The position numbers were made by a program, and so were the translations under genes. The notes below the pieces were generated by a model, which ran no database searches, had not been told where the DNA came from, and was given only the letters and a program-made list of their open reading frames with translations. A DNA stretch of 64,000 nt from SB25 sp050180705 (GTDB lineage: Bacteria; Bacteroidota; Bacteroidia; Bacteroidales; Tenuifilaceae), in assembly GCA_050180705.1 (NCBI GenBank), contig JBFXDX010000012.1, positions 62,001 to 126,000 of the forward strand, given 5' to 3'. This document shows, piece after piece, positions 35,877 to 45,124 of the stretch; within the stretch, counting starts at the first letter, position 1, and each line of letters opens with the position of its first letter.

Positions 35877-38069
35877 ATGATTAAATTTTTTGTTAGAAGA
35901 GCCATTTTCGTTCTTTTGATTATTTGTTGGGAGTTTTCTTTTGCCGATGAAGGAATGTGGCTGATAAACTTGCTAAATCAGAATATTGCTACAATGCAGT
36001 CGATGGGATTAAAACTTTCGGCCGAAGATATATATAGTATAAACCATTCTAGCTTAAAGGATGCTATAGTTCAGTTTGATGATGGTGGATGTACTGGAGA
36101 GTTGGTTTCGGCACAGGGACTATTTCTCACAAATCATCACTGTGGAGTAGAGGCTGTTCAGTCGCAAAGTACAACTGAGAACAATCTACTGAAGAATGGC
36201 TTCTGGGCAAAGAATTTCTCGGAGGAATTACCAATTGAGGGAAAAACGGCGCTTATCCTTGTTGGAATAGAGGATGTCACCAGTAAAGTGCTGTCGACTG
36301 TAAATAACGGTTTGCCTAACAAGGATTACTTTGAGCAGTTGAGAAATACAATGAGGAGCATTGAGGAGGAGACTGCTCAAAAAACGGGTTATCATGTAGT
36401 AGTAAAGCCTTTCTACAATAATAACGCATTTTATTTGTTTTCTTACGAGCGTTTTCTTGATGTTCGTTTAGTGGGAGTGCCTCCAACATCGATTGGTAAT
36501 TTTGGTGGAGATGTCGATAATTGGCATTGGCCACGTCATACTGGTGATTTCTGTATTTTTAGAATCTACTCATCACCCGATGGAAAACCAGCAGAGTATA
36601 GTACCAAGAATGTTCCCTACAAATCGAAGAACTTCCTTAAGATTGATTTGAAAGGGGTTGACGAAGGCGATTTTGCAATGATAATTGGCTATCCGGGAAC
36701 AACGCACCGTTATGCAACTTCGTATGAGGCTTTGAATGCCCGCGATGTAATTGCTCCGTGGAAGCGTGAGGTTTGGGGTTCGCTTATCAATGTAATAAAG
36801 GATGCACAGACCCGTGATCCAAAGGTTAAGGTTGATTATACCGATAAGCACGATTACCTGGTTAACTTTTATCAGAAAGACACTTGGCAGGCCGAATCGA
36901 TGTTTCGCTATAGGGTAGTGGAGCGTCTTGCTGCTCGTGAGGATAGTTTGAAGGTTTGGGTAAATCAAAATCCTTCGCTTCGTAGCCGTTACTTAACATC
37001 ACTTCCTGTAATAAAGGGTTATTACGAGCAGTCGTTGCAGAATAAGTGGGATGCCTTGGAAGGTTCACTTTCGGCTCTCTCATTTTACCCTGTCGATATA
37101 TATAAGAACATAAATGCTGCAAGCAACTTTATAAATGCCATTTTTACTCAGGGAAAGCCCTATAGTGCTTTTAAATTCTGGAAGAAAGATGAAATTCGTT
37201 CCGAGGGAAGGATCTTGAAAAAGAACATGTCATCAATTTTCGATAAGTATTACTATAATCCTGATTTGGGGCTTTACATTGTTTCGTTTGGTGGTTTGCT
37301 GAATAGTGTAGGCGATTGCCCAAATTTAGGGTTGATGAATGCAATTAAGCATATTCCCGACATTAATAGGTTGTATCCCTACTATGTTCAGGGTTTCTAT
37401 GAGCATTCATATTTTACATCGAAGGAGAATTTAGAGAAACTAATAAAGAATCCAGTTTCCGATTCATTGTTAAAGGATCCACTATTCATATTGTATCACA
37501 ACTACAACGCTATGTGGGATTCCGTTTATCCTCAGATGTACAGTGCTAAGCTCGATTACGAAAAGGCTATGCAGATGTACACAAAAGGGTTAATGGAGAT
37601 GAGTTCTAATCAGCAGTATTACCCCGATGCGAATTCTACAATGAGACTTACTTATGGTAAAGTAGTTGGATATAAGCCTGCCGATGGTTTGATATTTAAA
37701 CCGTTTACATACCTCGATGGAGTTATGGAAAAGGAGAATCCTAATAATGATGTTTTTGAGGTTGATCCTAAGTTGAAAGAACTTTGGCGAAATAAAGATT
37801 ATGGACGTTACGGAACCAATGGTAAAATGCCCGTTTGTTTCCTTACCGATAACGACATTACCGGTGGAAATTCCGGGAGTCCAGTGTTAAATGGTGATGG
37901 CAATTTGATTGGAATCGCTTTCGATGGAAATGCCGAAGCAATGGCTTGCGATTACATGTATGAGCCCGATGTACAACGTACCATAATTGTCGATATCCGC
38001 TATGTACTTTTTGTCGTAGACAAGTTTGCCGATGCACAGAATATTATTAATGAAATGAGTATTAACTAA
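35877..38069 (+). CDS. S46 family dipeptidyl-peptidase, DPP7-type
   Basis: A 730-residue periplasmic serine peptidase with a signal peptide (residues 1-24). The chymotrypsin-like triad is TNHHCG (His87/88), the Asp region DVDNWHWPRHTGDF, and Ser666 in GGNSGSP. The residue 18 after the Ser, which is Gly in P. gingivalis DPP7 and Arg in DPP11, is Gly684 (AFDG), pointing to hydrophobic rather than acidic P1 preference. Length (about 700-730) is standard. Such enzymes release dipeptides for peptide-based nutrition. It is a single gene with a terminator after it. Confidence 0.95.
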   Translation: MIKFFVRRAIFVLLIICWEFSFADEGMWLINLLNQNIATMQSMGLKLSAEDIYSINHSSLKDAIVQFDDGGCTGELVSAQGLFLTNHHCGVEAVQSQSTTENNLLKNGFWAKNFSEELPIEGKTALILVGIEDVTSKVLSTVNNGLPNKDYFEQLRNTMRSIEEETAQKTGYHVVVKPFYNNNAFYLFSYERFLDVRLVGVPPTSIGNFGGDVDNWHWPRHTGDFCIFRIYSSPDGKPAEYSTKNVPYKSKNFLKIDLKGVDEGDFAMIIGYPGTTHRYATSYEALNARDVIAPWKREVWGSLINVIKDAQTRDPKVKVDYTDKHDYLVNFYQKDTWQAESMFRYRVVERLAAREDSLKVWVNQNPSLRSRYLTSLPVIKGYYEQSLQNKWDALEGSLSALSFYPVDIYKNINAASNFINAIFTQGKPYSAFKFWKKDEIRSEGRILKKNMSSIFDKYYYNPDLGLYIVSFGGLLNSVGDCPNLGLMNAIKHIPDINRLYPYYVQGFYEHSYFTSKENLEKLIKNPVSDSLLKDPLFILYHNYNAMWDSVYPQMYSAKLDYEKAMQMYTKGLMEMSSNQQYYPDANSTMRLTYGKVVGYKPADGLIFKPFTYLDGVMEKENPNNDVFEVDPKLKELWRNKDYGRYGTNGKMPVCFLTDNDITGGNSGSPVLNGDGNLIGIAFDGNAEAMACDYMYEPDVQRTIIVDIRYVLFVVDKFADAQNIINEMSIN

Positions 38070-38082
38070 ATCACATAAAAAG

Positions 38083-38107
38083 AAAAGCGGCTTTCGCCGC
38101 TTTTTTT
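38083..38107. terminator. bidirectional terminator
   Basis: AAAGCGGC-TTTC-GCCGCTTTTTTT lies between the convergent S46 peptidase and OsmC genes. Confidence 0.85.
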
Positions 38108-38501
38108 ATACTGTTTTGGTAACAACACTCATTTGTGGAGGATTCTGAAGGTGTTTCTTCACCGCGCACTGATCGGCAGCCTTTATAACTGCATCCTTAT
38201 ATTTCTCTGGAAAATCTGTAGGGAGTTGTATCTCTATTTGTAAGTTCTCAACCATATGGGTTGTAGGATTAAATCCATGCCTCTGAACTATCTTAATATT
38301 GTCGGTAGGGATTCCTCTTTGATCGCAAAAGGATTTCACATAAATACCTGCACATGTTCCTATAGATGCAAGAAATAATGAAAAAGGAGCAGGTCCTTTA
38401 TTATCTCCACCTCCATACAATGGCTGATCGGTTAGAATTGTATGCTCTCCTACATGAGCAATAACTTGTTTGTTTCCTTGAAATGTTACTTCGAATTCCA
38501 T
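38106..38501 (-). CDS. OsmC family protein
   Basis: 131 residues from ATG 38501; the longer frame from 38534 begins inside the promoter. It has the OsmC/Ohr fold pattern with FSLFLASIGTCAGIYVKSFCDQRG containing two cysteines 10 residues apart. The first Cys is at the family position, and the second lies in the YhfA-like position. Family members reduce organic hydroperoxides or are of unknown role (YhfA group). It is monocistronic. Confidence 0.85.
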   Translation of the reverse strand: MEFEVTFQGNKQVIAHVGEHTILTDQPLYGGGDNKGPAPFSLFLASIGTCAGIYVKSFCDQRGIPTDNIKIVQRHGFNPTTHMVENLQIEIQLPTDFPEKYKDAVIKAADQCAVKKHLQNPPQMSVVTKTV

Positions 38502-38531
38502 ATTATTTATTTTTTTAGTTTTATTCTGTTG

Positions 38532-38539
38532 CAAATATA
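38532..38539 (-). promoter_or_regulatory. -7 element of osmC-family gene
   Basis: TATATTTG on the minus strand matches TAnnTTTG, 30 bases before ATG 38501, which fixes that start. Confidence 0.55.
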
Positions 38540-38840
38540 ATGTAAAAATAAATATGTAGATATGTTAATTTGATTTTTATTTGAAATTATTCTAAATTAA
38601 CTTAAGGTGTGAAGTTGTTATTGAAGATTTGACGTAAGATATAATTAAAAGATCAGCATCTATTTATCCTTTGAATTGTTTTGATAATGAGTTGAAAATA
38701 GCGAAAAACTTAAGTCGATTTTGTTTATAAGTAATTGCTCTTAATTGATAAATGAAGCTATTTTTTGTTAAAAAAATTTTAAATTGCCAGCATTTTAAGA
38801 ATAACCAGATAAATCGATTTTTCGCTTTCCTTTACCTATT
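38540..38840. other. AT-rich divergent intergenic region
   Basis: About 300 bases between the OsmC and LytTR genes. I see no ORF, RNA gene or convincing promoter for the LytTR gene. Confidence 0.5.
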
Positions 38841-39548
38841 ATGAAACTACGGTGTATTATTGTTGATGATGAACCACTTGCAATCGAAGTGATGGAGGGG
38901 TATTTGAAGAAAATACCAAATGTTGAGGTTATTGCAACTTTTAACGATGCCATCTCTGCAATGGAAACTTTAAGCAAGCACAACGCTGACCTTCTTTTCC
39001 TTGATATTGAAATGCCTAAATTATCGGGAATCGATTTTTTAAGGACTATTACAAACCCGCCGATGGTCATTATTACGTCGGCAAATAAAAATTATGCAAT
39101 AGAGGGATATGAATTGAATGTGGTGGATTACCTTTTAAAGCCAATTTCTCTGGAACGAATTGTTAGAGGAGTAAATAAGGCTCTCGAAAAAAAATCAAAA
39201 TCCCCTATACGGCAGGCGGGCGATAATTCTGATTATATTTTCCTTAAGGAGAATAAAAAAATGATTAGACTAAACTTATCCGAAATTCTATATTTTGAGA
39301 GTGTCAAGGATTATGTAAAGGCTATAACAAAAGATAGAACTGTGGTAACTAAGCAAAATCTAAGTTATTTTGAGCAACTTCTAAATCCCGACGATTTCAT
39401 TCGGGTTCATCGTTCATATATCGTTGCTGTAAAAAATATCAATGCATTTAGCAGTTCTTCAGTCGAGATTGGAAATATTGAGATTCCTTTTGGTCGACTA
39501 TACAAAGATGATGCATTAAGGCGATTAAGTAGTAATTGTGATATGTAG
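38841..39548 (+). CDS. LytTR response regulator
   Basis: A 235-residue two-component regulator. The receiver domain (1-120) has the acidic pocket D9/D10, phospho-acceptor D55 (LFLDIEMP) and the conserved Lys in LLKP. The LytTR DNA-binding domain (about 135-232) contains FLKENKKMIRLNLSEILYFES and the HRSYIVAVKNI signature. It lies directly upstream of a propeller-type histidine kinase (12 bases to its ATG), making them a probable pair. Confidence 0.95.
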   Translation: MKLRCIIVDDEPLAIEVMEGYLKKIPNVEVIATFNDAISAMETLSKHNADLLFLDIEMPKLSGIDFLRTITNPPMVIITSANKNYAIEGYELNVVDYLLKPISLERIVRGVNKALEKKSKSPIRQAGDNSDYIFLKENKKMIRLNLSEILYFESVKDYVKAITKDRTVVTKQNLSYFEQLLNPDDFIRVHRSYIVAVKNINAFSSSSVEIGNIEIPFGRLYKDDALRRLSSNCDM

Positions 39549-39560
39549 TTGTTGGATATT

Positions 39561-42500
39561 ATGAATCTTTATAGATACAGCAGGTTTTCCTATGTATTAA
39601 TAATTGTATTTTTTACATTCAATTTATCTGCTCAGGAAAAAGGATTAATACGCTCTAAGTATTACTCAATAAATGATTATAATGCAAGTGCTCAGAATTG
39701 GGCTGCACTTCAAGATAATCGGGGAGTAATGTATTTCGCTAATAATTCAGGTGTCTTAGAGTTTGATGGAGAAAATTGGAAGTTATTTAAGGTTGCGAAT
39801 CAGTCTAGTGTTCGAAGTTTAGCAATCGATAGTAAAGGTGTAGTTTACGTTGGAGCCTTTGGAGAGATGGGGTTTCTGCAACCCGATAGTGTGGGAAACA
39901 TGCATTATCATTCACTAACGCCATTAATCGATAAAAAATATTCCGATTTCAGGGAAGTTTGGAATGTGTACTGTTTTTCCGATACTGTGTTTTTTTTCTC
40001 CGATTATTATATTTTTCGGTATCATGATGGAAGATTTAGTTATTGGGCAAGTAAAGACAAAAGTTTTTATCTGAGTTATCCCGTTCACAATTCGTTATAC
40101 ATTTTAGACGAGAATGTTGGCTTACTTAAGTTCGAAAACGATTCTCTTAGGTTGATTAAAGGGGGAGCCGATTTTTCCAACCTCCAGATTCATAGCATAT
40201 TTTCTATTGGTAACGATTTGTTATTAGGAACCAGATCTAAGGGTTTTTTTATTTATGAAGAGAATACTTCAACCTTAAAATCGATAGCATCTATTTCCTC
40301 CAATGCATGTGAGGTGAATAACTACTTCAAAGAGAATTTATACTATCATGGAACGACAATAGCCGATACACTATTTGTGTTGAGTTCAATTCTGGGAGAT
40401 GTACTTGTAGTTGATCGAAATTGGCACGTAAAGGATGTTATAAATAATGAATCTTTAGGTATTCGGAGCACAGCCTTTTATGTTTATTTTCAGGGCGATC
40501 ATACATTGTGGCTTGCACTCGACAATGGGGTTTGCCGTGTAGATTTAATGTCGCCTTTCCGTTTTTGGAAAGAATCAATGGGGATTAATGGAATTATATC
40601 TGATGTTGCTCGGGTCGATAGTGTTTTGTATGTTGCAACGACGTCTGGAGTTTTTTATACTGGACCAACGCAAAATCCTTTTCAGTTAAATAGATTTAAT
40701 AGGGTTGAAGGTCAACTGGAGCAGTCATGGCAGTTTCTTTATTTTCAACCGCCTACAAGATGCTCTAAATACTACTTAAAGAATCCCGATACGCAGAAAC
40801 CGTACGAATCTCGGGAGAATACAATTTTATTAGCTGCAGATCTCTCAGGTGTTTATCAAATAGAGAAAAAAAAATCAAAACGTCTCTTTGCATATGATGG
40901 TGTAACATCATTACATCAAAGTTATTCTAATCCAACAAAACTTCTTGTGGGGCTTTCAAACGGGGTTGCACAGTTATCGTACAAGAAAGGAGTCTGGACT
41001 GATGATGGAATGAAGTTTGGAATCGATGCAAATATTATCGATATAGCAGAGGATTACAGTCGAAATATATGGATAAGTACAAGATTCAGTGGTATTTATA
41101 GAATAAGAAATCCTTTTGGAGATTCAACTCAGATAATGACAGATAGGTTCGATTCTTTGTCAGGAATACCATGCCAAAAATCTGTACTTTTTGTTGATGA
41201 TTATAAACCTTTTCTTCTTTATACAGGAAGTGAGTACTATGAATTTATCGATTCGTTGAAACAGTTTAAGCTGTATGTATTTCCTAAGGTTAATTCTTCG
41301 GACGAGAAGAAAGTATTAGATCCCAATACAATTTATTACAGAGGAATATATCGTGATATTATTTCGCGTGAATATGTTGTTAATTCAACCGATGATATAC
41401 TTTGGTTTTGTACGAGCGAAGGATTTTTTAGATATACACCAAAGTCAACACGAAATTTTTACTCATCTCCACCAGTGCTTATTCGAAAGGTTTTATGTGG
41501 TGATTCAACCCTATTTTATGGAACAAATATTAGGAGAATTGATAATGGTAATTTCTATTTAGATACAAGTACTGTTGTTGATATAGGGACTATACTTAAG
41601 CATAAAGATAATTCTGTCACGTTTCATTACTCGTGGCCATCAAGTGATGCTACAGATAATCTTTACAGTTACAGACTGTTGGGATTTAGCGATGTATGGT
41701 CGGAATGGACAGGTGAGATAAAAAAGGACTATACTAACTTATCGGAAGGAGAATATACTTTTAGTGTTAAGGCTAAAAATAATTATGGTATTGAGAGTCG
41801 ATCTTCGGAGTTTACCTTTAGTGTTTTACCTCCGTGGTATCGAACTTATTGGGCCTATGCATTGTACCTTGTATTGAGTATTCTTTTCATTTCGTTGGTA
41901 GTTAAACTATACACATACAAGTTAATTCGCGAGAAAAACAAATTAGAGGAAATTGTCAAAGAGCGTACACAGGAGATTCTAATTCAAAATGAGGAAATCC
42001 TAGTTCAAGCAGAACATTTAAAAGATGCAAATGATTGGATTAGTGCCAAGAATATTGAACTAGAAGCACAAAAGGAGGAAATAGAGAAAAAGAAGAACGA
42101 GTTGGAGATAAGCGATGCCACAAAGAATAAGTTTTTCAGAATAATAGCGCATGATTTGCGTAATCCAATAAGTACTCTGGTTAATACGACGAGTTATATT
42201 TTGACCGACATTGAGGAGTTTGATAAGGAGCGGACTAAGCGTATGATTGGAGAGTTGAATAGAATATCGATAACTACCTATAATTTTCTTGAAAACCTTC
42301 TCGATTGGACAACAAGCCAAATGGGCGATTTAAGATTTTATCCTCGATCTTTAAATTTACGTTCGCTTATCAATGAGAATATTGAGTTGGTTCAGAGTAA
42401 AATTGATTCAAAAAATATTCAACTTACACTTTCAGTTTCTGATGATATAAATGTTTTCGCTGACGAAAATATGTTGAATACAGTAATTCGGAATATCATT

Positions 42501-42797
42501 ACAAATGCAGTGAAGTTTACCTACGATGATGGGAAAATTATTATTTCGGCATACACCGAGGATAATTATTGTTTTTTAAGGATTGCTGATAATGGAGTAG
42601 GAATAACAGGCGAAAATCTCAAAAAACTTTTCCGTATCGATAAAGATGTAGTTACTGCAGGTACGCATAACGAGAAAGGATCGGGACTGGGTTTAATTCT
42701 TAGTAAGGAGTTTATTGAGCGAAATGGCGGTACTATAATTGTTGAAAGCGAACCTCAAAAGGGTAGTGCTTTTACAATTTCATTGAAACTAGGATAA
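39561..42797 (+). CDS. propeller-type (Reg_prop/Y_Y_Y) sensor histidine kinase
   Basis: 1078 residues from ATG 39561; the TTG at 39549 is discarded. Signal segment SYVLIIVFFTFNLSAQ, then a periplasmic two-component-regulator-type propeller (about 25-640), a Y_Y_Y domain (about 690-765, YRLLGFSDVWSEWTGE and FSVLPPWYRTYWAYALYLV), a membrane helix (about 768-790), a coiled coil (about 795-855, repeated EEIL/EEIEKKKNELE) and a HisKA domain with H864 (RIIAHDLRNPIS). The HATPase domain (about 945-1075) has N, G1 and G2 boxes (NAVKFT, DNGVGI, EKGSGLGL). Unlike many propeller hybrids, it has no receiver or AraC domain; the regulator is the separate LytTR protein. It probably senses an extracellular polymer-derived ligand. 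Confidence 0.93.
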   Translation: MNLYRYSRFSYVLIIVFFTFNLSAQEKGLIRSKYYSINDYNASAQNWAALQDNRGVMYFANNSGVLEFDGENWKLFKVANQSSVRSLAIDSKGVVYVGAFGEMGFLQPDSVGNMHYHSLTPLIDKKYSDFREVWNVYCFSDTVFFFSDYYIFRYHDGRFSYWASKDKSFYLSYPVHNSLYILDENVGLLKFENDSLRLIKGGADFSNLQIHSIFSIGNDLLLGTRSKGFFIYEENTSTLKSIASISSNACEVNNYFKENLYYHGTTIADTLFVLSSILGDVLVVDRNWHVKDVINNESLGIRSTAFYVYFQGDHTLWLALDNGVCRVDLMSPFRFWKESMGINGIISDVARVDSVLYVATTSGVFYTGPTQNPFQLNRFNRVEGQLEQSWQFLYFQPPTRCSKYYLKNPDTQKPYESRENTILLAADLSGVYQIEKKKSKRLFAYDGVTSLHQSYSNPTKLLVGLSNGVAQLSYKKGVWTDDGMKFGIDANIIDIAEDYSRNIWISTRFSGIYRIRNPFGDSTQIMTDRFDSLSGIPCQKSVLFVDDYKPFLLYTGSEYYEFIDSLKQFKLYVFPKVNSSDEKKVLDPNTIYYRGIYRDIISREYVVNSTDDILWFCTSEGFFRYTPKSTRNFYSSPPVLIRKVLCGDSTLFYGTNIRRIDNGNFYLDTSTVVDIGTILKHKDNSVTFHYSWPSSDATDNLYSYRLLGFSDVWSEWTGEIKKDYTNLSEGEYTFSVKAKNNYGIESRSSEFTFSVLPPWYRTYWAYALYLVLSILFISLVVKLYTYKLIREKNKLEEIVKERTQEILIQNEEILVQAEHLKDANDWISAKNIELEAQKEEIEKKKNELEISDATKNKFFRIIAHDLRNPISTLVNTTSYILTDIEEFDKERTKRMIGELNRISITTYNFLENLLDWTTSQMGDLRFYPRSLNLRSLINENIELVQSKIDSKNIQLTLSVSDDINVFADENMLNTVIRNIITNAVKFTYDDGKIIISAYTEDNYCFLRIADNGVGITGENLKKLFRIDKDVVTAGTHNEKGSGLGLILSKEFIERNGGTIIVESEPQKGSAFTISLKLG

Positions 42798-42837
42798 TTA
42801 AAAAGAGACAATTCGATTTTACAATAAAACTCATAAA

Positions 42838-42869
42838 GAAAAAAGACTCACATTTGTGAGTCTTTTTTG
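42838..42869 (+). terminator. rho-independent terminator
   Basis: AAAAAGACTCAC-ATTT-GTGAGTCTTTTTT lies 41 bases after the histidine kinase stop. Confidence 0.85.
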
Positions 42870-42962
42870 TTGAAAATTCAGAATAGATTTTATAAATCAG
42901 TTAATTAAAGGGCTCTTTATAATAGTTTTTGATATAATTTGTCATTCAATAGATTTTGTTCT

Positions 42963-43000
42963 AATGGCATTTGCTCCAATTTACCTGAGCAAATGCCATT
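42963..43000. repeat. 14-bp perfect inverted repeat
   Basis: AATGGCATTTGCTC and its exact complement GAGCAAATGCCATT are separated by 10 bases. No U-tract follows, so it is not a standard terminator. Confidence 0.85.
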
Positions 43001-43193
43001 TAGAACACAGTAACAACTAAAAATGTAAAAGAACTTTTTTTGATGTTACTGTTTTTTAGTTGTTTTTGGTTGGTTTGTGAAAAGGATTAAATAGCCTTAA
43101 AATTTTCTTTAAAATTTAAATCTATTTTGATATGATATTTTCGATGGAACGAAGGTATTAAATAAATTATTCGATGAATGCATCTGATTACAG

Positions 43194-43227
43194 ACTACCA
43201 TTTGCTACCAACGAACTACCATTTGCT
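43194..43227 (+). repeat. two direct repeats ACTACCATTTGCT
   Basis: Two identical 13-mers begin 21 bases apart (43194 and 43215). They share CATTTGCT with both arms of the inverted repeat at 42963. Confidence 0.75.
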
Positions 43228-43395
43228 GCTGTTTTTTATTGGGTAGAATTGAATAAGATTAACGATTTATCTTAAAATGTTAATTTCGTTCAATTATTCT
43301 GAGTGATTTTAACTTTTAAACTTTTAAATATAAGAGGAGTCATAGCATATGTAGTTTTTTCTAAGAGTAATTATATCAACTTAAATTTTAAATAA

Positions 43396-44592
43396 ATGAG
43401 AAGAGTCGTAGTGTTTTTTAATTTATTGTTGTTTGTCTTTAGTTTTCAATTTGCTATTGGACAGGAAAACGAAAAATCGGAGGGATATGTATTTACTCCT
43501 ATTAAGGAGATCAAATCAACCTCTGTAAAAAATCAGTATCGATCAAGTACTTGTTGGAGTTTTTCTGGGGTTGCATTCTTGGAGTCTGAGTTAATTCGAA
43601 TGGGAAAACCCGAGGTTAATCTATCTGCAATGTATGTGGTGCGTAATGCATACAACGAAAAGGCCGATCGTTTTATTCGTTTTAATGGTACAAATAATTT
43701 TGGACCTGGAGGTTCATATTACGATGTAATTGAGACTATTCGTAAGTACGGAATTGTTCCAGAAGAAGTATATCATGGATTGAACTATGGTGAGAATATG
43801 CATATACACGGCGAGTTAGATGCTGTAACCCGAGCATATGTCGATGCAATAGTAAAAAATCCAAATAAAAAGCTTACTACAGCATGGCTGAATGGTTTTA
43901 ATGGAATTCTAGATGCATACCTTGGCACAGAACCAACAACCTTTACCTATAATGGTAAAAGTTATACTCCGGCAGCATTTTCACAATCATTAGGCTTGAA
44001 TCTTGATGATTATGTTTATGTAACATCATTTTCGCATCATCCATTCTATACAAAATTCGTAATTGAGTTACCCGATAACTGGGCTCATGGCGAGGTGTAT
44101 AATGTAACTATTGATGATTTAGAGAGTATATTCGATAATGCAATAGATAATGGTTATCCAGTTGCATGGGCAAGCGATGTAAGCGATAAGGGTTTCAACT
44201 GGGGCAAAGGTGTTGCTATTGTTCCCGATGTTAACTTTGAGGAGATGTCGGGTTCCGATAAGGATCGTTGGACTCAACTTTCACAAAAAGAGAAGGATGC
44301 CAAATTGTATACATTTACAAACCCTGGCAAAGAAATGAAGATAACACAGGAATTAAGACAAGAGGCTTTTAACAACTACCAAACTACCGATGATCATGGA
44401 ATGCTATTGGTTGGCAAGGCAAAAGATCAAGCAGGAAATGTATATTTTAAAGTGAAAAATAGTTGGGGTACCGATGGTCCTTACAATGGTTTTTTCTATG
44501 CATCAAAACCTTTTGTTCTTTATAAAACAACATCAATTATGATTCATAAAAATGCTATTCCTAAAGGAATTAGAAGTAAACTGGGTATCTAA
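43396..44592 (+). CDS. secreted C1-type cysteine peptidase (aminopeptidase C-like)
   Basis: A 398-residue papain-fold peptidase similar to the bleomycin hydrolase/PepC group, with a signal peptide (residues 1-22, ending AIGQ). Oxyanion Gln47 and nucleophile Cys53 lie in NQYRSSTCWSFSG, the His in TDDHGMLLVG (about 334) and the Asn in VKNSWGTDGPYNGFFY (about 355). The large insert between Cys and His (about 100-270) is typical of PepC. Secretion distinguishes it from cytosolic PepC. It stands alone, with a long upstream control region and a terminator. Confidence 0.92.
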   Translation: MRRVVVFFNLLLFVFSFQFAIGQENEKSEGYVFTPIKEIKSTSVKNQYRSSTCWSFSGVAFLESELIRMGKPEVNLSAMYVVRNAYNEKADRFIRFNGTNNFGPGGSYYDVIETIRKYGIVPEEVYHGLNYGENMHIHGELDAVTRAYVDAIVKNPNKKLTTAWLNGFNGILDAYLGTEPTTFTYNGKSYTPAAFSQSLGLNLDDYVYVTSFSHHPFYTKFVIELPDNWAHGEVYNVTIDDLESIFDNAIDNGYPVAWASDVSDKGFNWGKGVAIVPDVNFEEMSGSDKDRWTQLSQKEKDAKLYTFTNPGKEMKITQELRQEAFNNYQTTDDHGMLLVGKAKDQAGNVYFKVKNSWGTDGPYNGFFYASKPFVLYKTTSIMIHKNAIPKGIRSKLGI

Positions 44593-44606
44593 CTTTTTAT
44601 AGGTCG

Positions 44607-44655
44607 AACAAAAAACGAGGAATTATGTTTAATAGTTTCTCGTTTTTGTTTTATA
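44607..44655 (+). terminator. likely terminator
   Basis: AACAAAAAACGAG pairs with CTCGTTTTTGTT across a 19-base loop just after the C1 peptidase. Confidence 0.6.
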
Positions 44656-44691
44656 GCATTGGTTTTTGATATTTTAATAATGTTGCTTAAA

Positions 44692-44722
44692 TTTGATTTG
44701 GCATTCAATTTTCATAAATTTA
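44692..44722 (+). promoter_or_regulatory. promoter of siaC-like gene
   Basis: TTTG (44692-44695), 19 bases, TAAATTTA (44715-44722, seven of eight consensus bases). It places the transcript start near 44729 and rules out the upstream starts at 44659 and 44680. Confidence 0.55.
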
Positions 44723-44742
44723 CGGCACTAAAACGTTGGATT

Positions 44743-45123
44743 ATGGCGGCAGTTAACAGTCTTTATATCAAAGGAACAACCAAAACCCCAAATATTGAGT
44801 TTAAACCTGGTATTCTTCAGATCTCTGGAAGATCGATTCCCGAAGATGCGGTTGCATTTTTTCAGCCCGTTCTAAAATGGGCGGAGGATTACCTCGATAA
44901 TCCAGAGCCATTAACCAGAGTTAACTTTCGTATGGAGTATATCAATAGTGGCTCGAATAGGTTCATTTTTGCCTTATTTAAGATGCTTGACGAAAGTTAT
45001 ACTCAAGGGCACAATATTGTAATTAATTGGTACTACGAGGAAGATGACGATACAATCAAGAACCTTGGAAGAGACTTCCAGGCTCTTGTAAAGTTACCGT
45101 TTAAAATGGTTGAGATTGTTTAG
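44743..45123 (+). CDS. SiaC-family regulatory phosphoprotein (DUF1987)
   Basis: 126 residues from ATG 44743 (MAAVNSLYIKGTTKTPNIEF). It has the DUF1987 pattern: N-terminal strand with TKTPNIEF, ILQISGRSIPEDAVAFFQPVLKWAEDY, then FRMEYINSGSNRFIFALFKMLDE and a C-terminal INWYYEEDDDTIKNLGRDFQ. In Pseudomonas SiaC a Thr in the equivalent strand-helix junction is phosphorylated by SiaB; here the candidates are the Ser residues in NSGS. The gene converges with DUF4956 with one base between stops. The Sia partners are elsewhere in the window. Confidence 0.85.
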   Translation: MAAVNSLYIKGTTKTPNIEFKPGILQISGRSIPEDAVAFFQPVLKWAEDYLDNPEPLTRVNFRMEYINSGSNRFIFALFKMLDESYTQGHNIVINWYYEEDDDTIKNLGRDFQALVKLPFKMVEIV

Positions 45124-45124
45124 G

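Larger units (their letters stand above)
42870..43395. other. long intergenic region with repeats
   Basis: 526 bases upstream of the C1 peptidase gene with no supportable ORF. It holds an inverted repeat (42963-43000) and two direct repeats (43194-43227). No clear TAnnTTTG promoter is found near the peptidase ATG; the nearest resemblance is TAGTTTTT around 43351. Confidence 0.55.

Noticed and set aside
38502..38534. N-terminal extension of the OsmC protein from TTG 38534
   Set aside because: The start overlaps the TATATTTG promoter element at 38532-38539.
44659..44742. 28-residue extension of the SiaC-like protein
   Set aside because: It lies upstream of and across the predicted promoter 44692-44722, and DUF1987 proteins begin near the residue at 44743.
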